From JANMEB01 sp041745295 (GTDB taxonomy: Bacteria > Planctomycetota > Planctomycetia > Pirellulales > Pirellulaceae): DNA of 64,000 nt. The stretch spans positions 1-64,000 of the forward strand of contig JBGTJE010000050.1 of the NCBI GenBank assembly GCA_041745295.1, written 5' to 3'. Every line of letters begins with the position of its first letter. Within the stretch, counting starts at the first letter, position 1. This document shows, piece after piece, positions 63,316 through 64,000 of this stretch. A model generated the notes under the pieces. That model was not told where the DNA came from. It saw only the letters and a list, made by a program, of their open reading frames with translations, and ran no database searches. Both the position numbers and the translations under genes were made by a program.

Positions 63316-64000
63316 ATGGATCGCCGACAATTTTTAGGCACTGCCTCGGCCGCAAGTTTGGCAGTCGGAACGATGACTGCGCCGCTGTTCTTGCCGCGTC
63401 ACGTGCTTGCCCGTTCACGAAAAACGCCTACCAGCGATCGGATTCGGATCGGCGCGATCGGCGTTGGAAATCGAGGCAGGCTTCTTCTGGAGCAGCTACC
63501 GGAGTCCGCCGAGTTAGTAGCGCTGTGCGATTGCAATCTGCCGAGGGCGGAAGAGTACAAAGCCAAGGCCAAAGGGGACTGGTCGGTTTATCAGGAATAT
63601 CGCCAAGTCTTAGATCGGAAGGACATTGATGCGGTCATCGTTGCGACCGGTGAATTCCAAAGAGTTGTTCCCTGCATCGAGGCATGCCAAGCGGGCAAGG
63701 ACGTTTATGCCGAAAAGCCCCTAACGCTCTACATCCAAGAGGGGAGGGCACTTGTCGACGCCGTGCGACACCATAAGAGGATCCTCCAAGTCGGCATTCA
63801 GCAGCGATCGATGGAAATGAATCGCGTCGCCTGCGAGCTTATTCGAAACGGTGGACTTGGAAAAGTTCGGGAAGTCCGCGCCATCTGTTATCCGGGCGCG
63901 TCACCATCACCGGAAAAACCTTTCCCGGCCGAAGAGATTCCGACCGGGCTCGATTGGGATGTTTGGCTCAATCAAGCTGCCGATCGTCCATTCAACGCCA
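63316..64000 (+). CDS. TAT-exported Gfo/Idh/MocA-family oxidoreductase (partial, runs off the right edge)
   Basis: The first 228 residues are visible. The N-terminus MDRRQFLGTASAAS is a twin-arginine signal, so the folded enzyme is exported. The Rossmann motif IRIGAIGVGNRGRL and AVIVATGEFQRV, with the catalytic-type EKPLTLYIQEGRAL (Glu-Lys-Pro), define the NAD(P)-dependent sugar oxidoreductase family. In-frame ATGs at 63289 and 63262 are alternative starts; the first overlaps the end of the antitoxin remnant. Such exported sugar oxidoreductases are expanded in planctomycetes. The gene is cut at position 64000. Confidence 0.93.
   Translation, partial: MDRRQFLGTASAASLAVGTMTAPLFLPRHVLARSRKTPTSDRIRIGAIGVGNRGRLLLEQLPESAELVALCDCNLPRAEEYKAKAKGDWSVYQEYRQVLDRKDIDAVIVATGEFQRVVPCIEACQAGKDVYAEKPLTLYIQEGRALVDAVRHHKRILQVGIQQRSMEMNRVACELIRNGGLGKVREVRAICYPGASPSPEKPFPAEEIPTGLDWDVWLNQAADRPFNA

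Overview
The window looks like a chromosome segment of a planctomycete, most likely a Pirellulales relative. The evidence is the protein families, not a database hit: a secreted beta-propeller/RTX protein with an N-terminal LExRxLL-like motif (LESRDLL), a TAT-exported Gfo/Idh/MocA oxidoreductase, a ThuA-domain/esterase-like fusion, a FlgI-like lipoprotein with HEAT repeats, and an rsmH gene followed by a membrane LysM protein with no mraZ or ftsI beside it. Genes lie on both strands in short operons, separated by long intergenic stretches full of small palindromic repeats. No rRNA, tRNA, CRISPR array or intact transposase was recognised.

Left third (1-25.1 kb): gltX; a basic-tailed membrane protein; an FAH-family hydrolase; a PAS-GGDEF cyclase; sodA; a proline/serine-rich lipoprotein; birA; a small conserved-looking protein; a YceI protein; an 1166-residue membrane protein followed closely by a large hybrid histidine kinase; a small protein convergent with greA; then a FlgI-like/HEAT lipoprotein placed 5 nt before smc. 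A strong intrinsic terminator points into greA just upstream of its start codon.

Middle (25.1-45 kb): after a repeat-rich spacer with a bidirectional terminator comes a four-gene set for homocitrate synthase, both homoaconitase subunits and homoisocitrate dehydrogenase. Together these would convert 2-oxoglutarate plus acetyl-CoA to 2-oxoadipate, the first half of the alpha-aminoadipate route. Then truB, a small coiled-coil gene, ppk2, an RNase HI-like protein with Glu at two catalytic Asp positions, glgB, an RbsD/FucU-type mutarotase and a reductase-like SDR. On the minus strand an apparent operon carries a zinc-ribbon/GYF membrane protein, a secreted protein, the ThuA/esterase fusion and a family 2 glycosyltransferase.

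Right third (45-64 kb): a 1338-residue secreted protein with exactly seven SBBP-type repeats, the first split by a ~400-residue module; queA-fabZ-fabI; rsmH behind a terminator-like leader, followed by the LysM protein; a GH42-like hydrolase; a cpYpsA-like and a PSP1-like gene with overlapping ends; an FKBP isomerase; acnA; then a nucleotidyltransferase-fold gene flanked by a second copy of the acnA 3' end, a decayed toxin-antitoxin antitoxin gene, and the start of the Gfo/Idh/MocA gene.

The most unusual points are: the acnA 3'-end duplication around the nucleotidyltransferase gene; a 107-bp inverted-repeat element inserted, with a 3-bp target duplication, into another dispersed element whose empty copy is 9 kb away; the propeller-within-a-propeller protein; leader terminators before greA and rsmH; and the homocitrate gene set. 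All functions are inferred from motifs read by eye.
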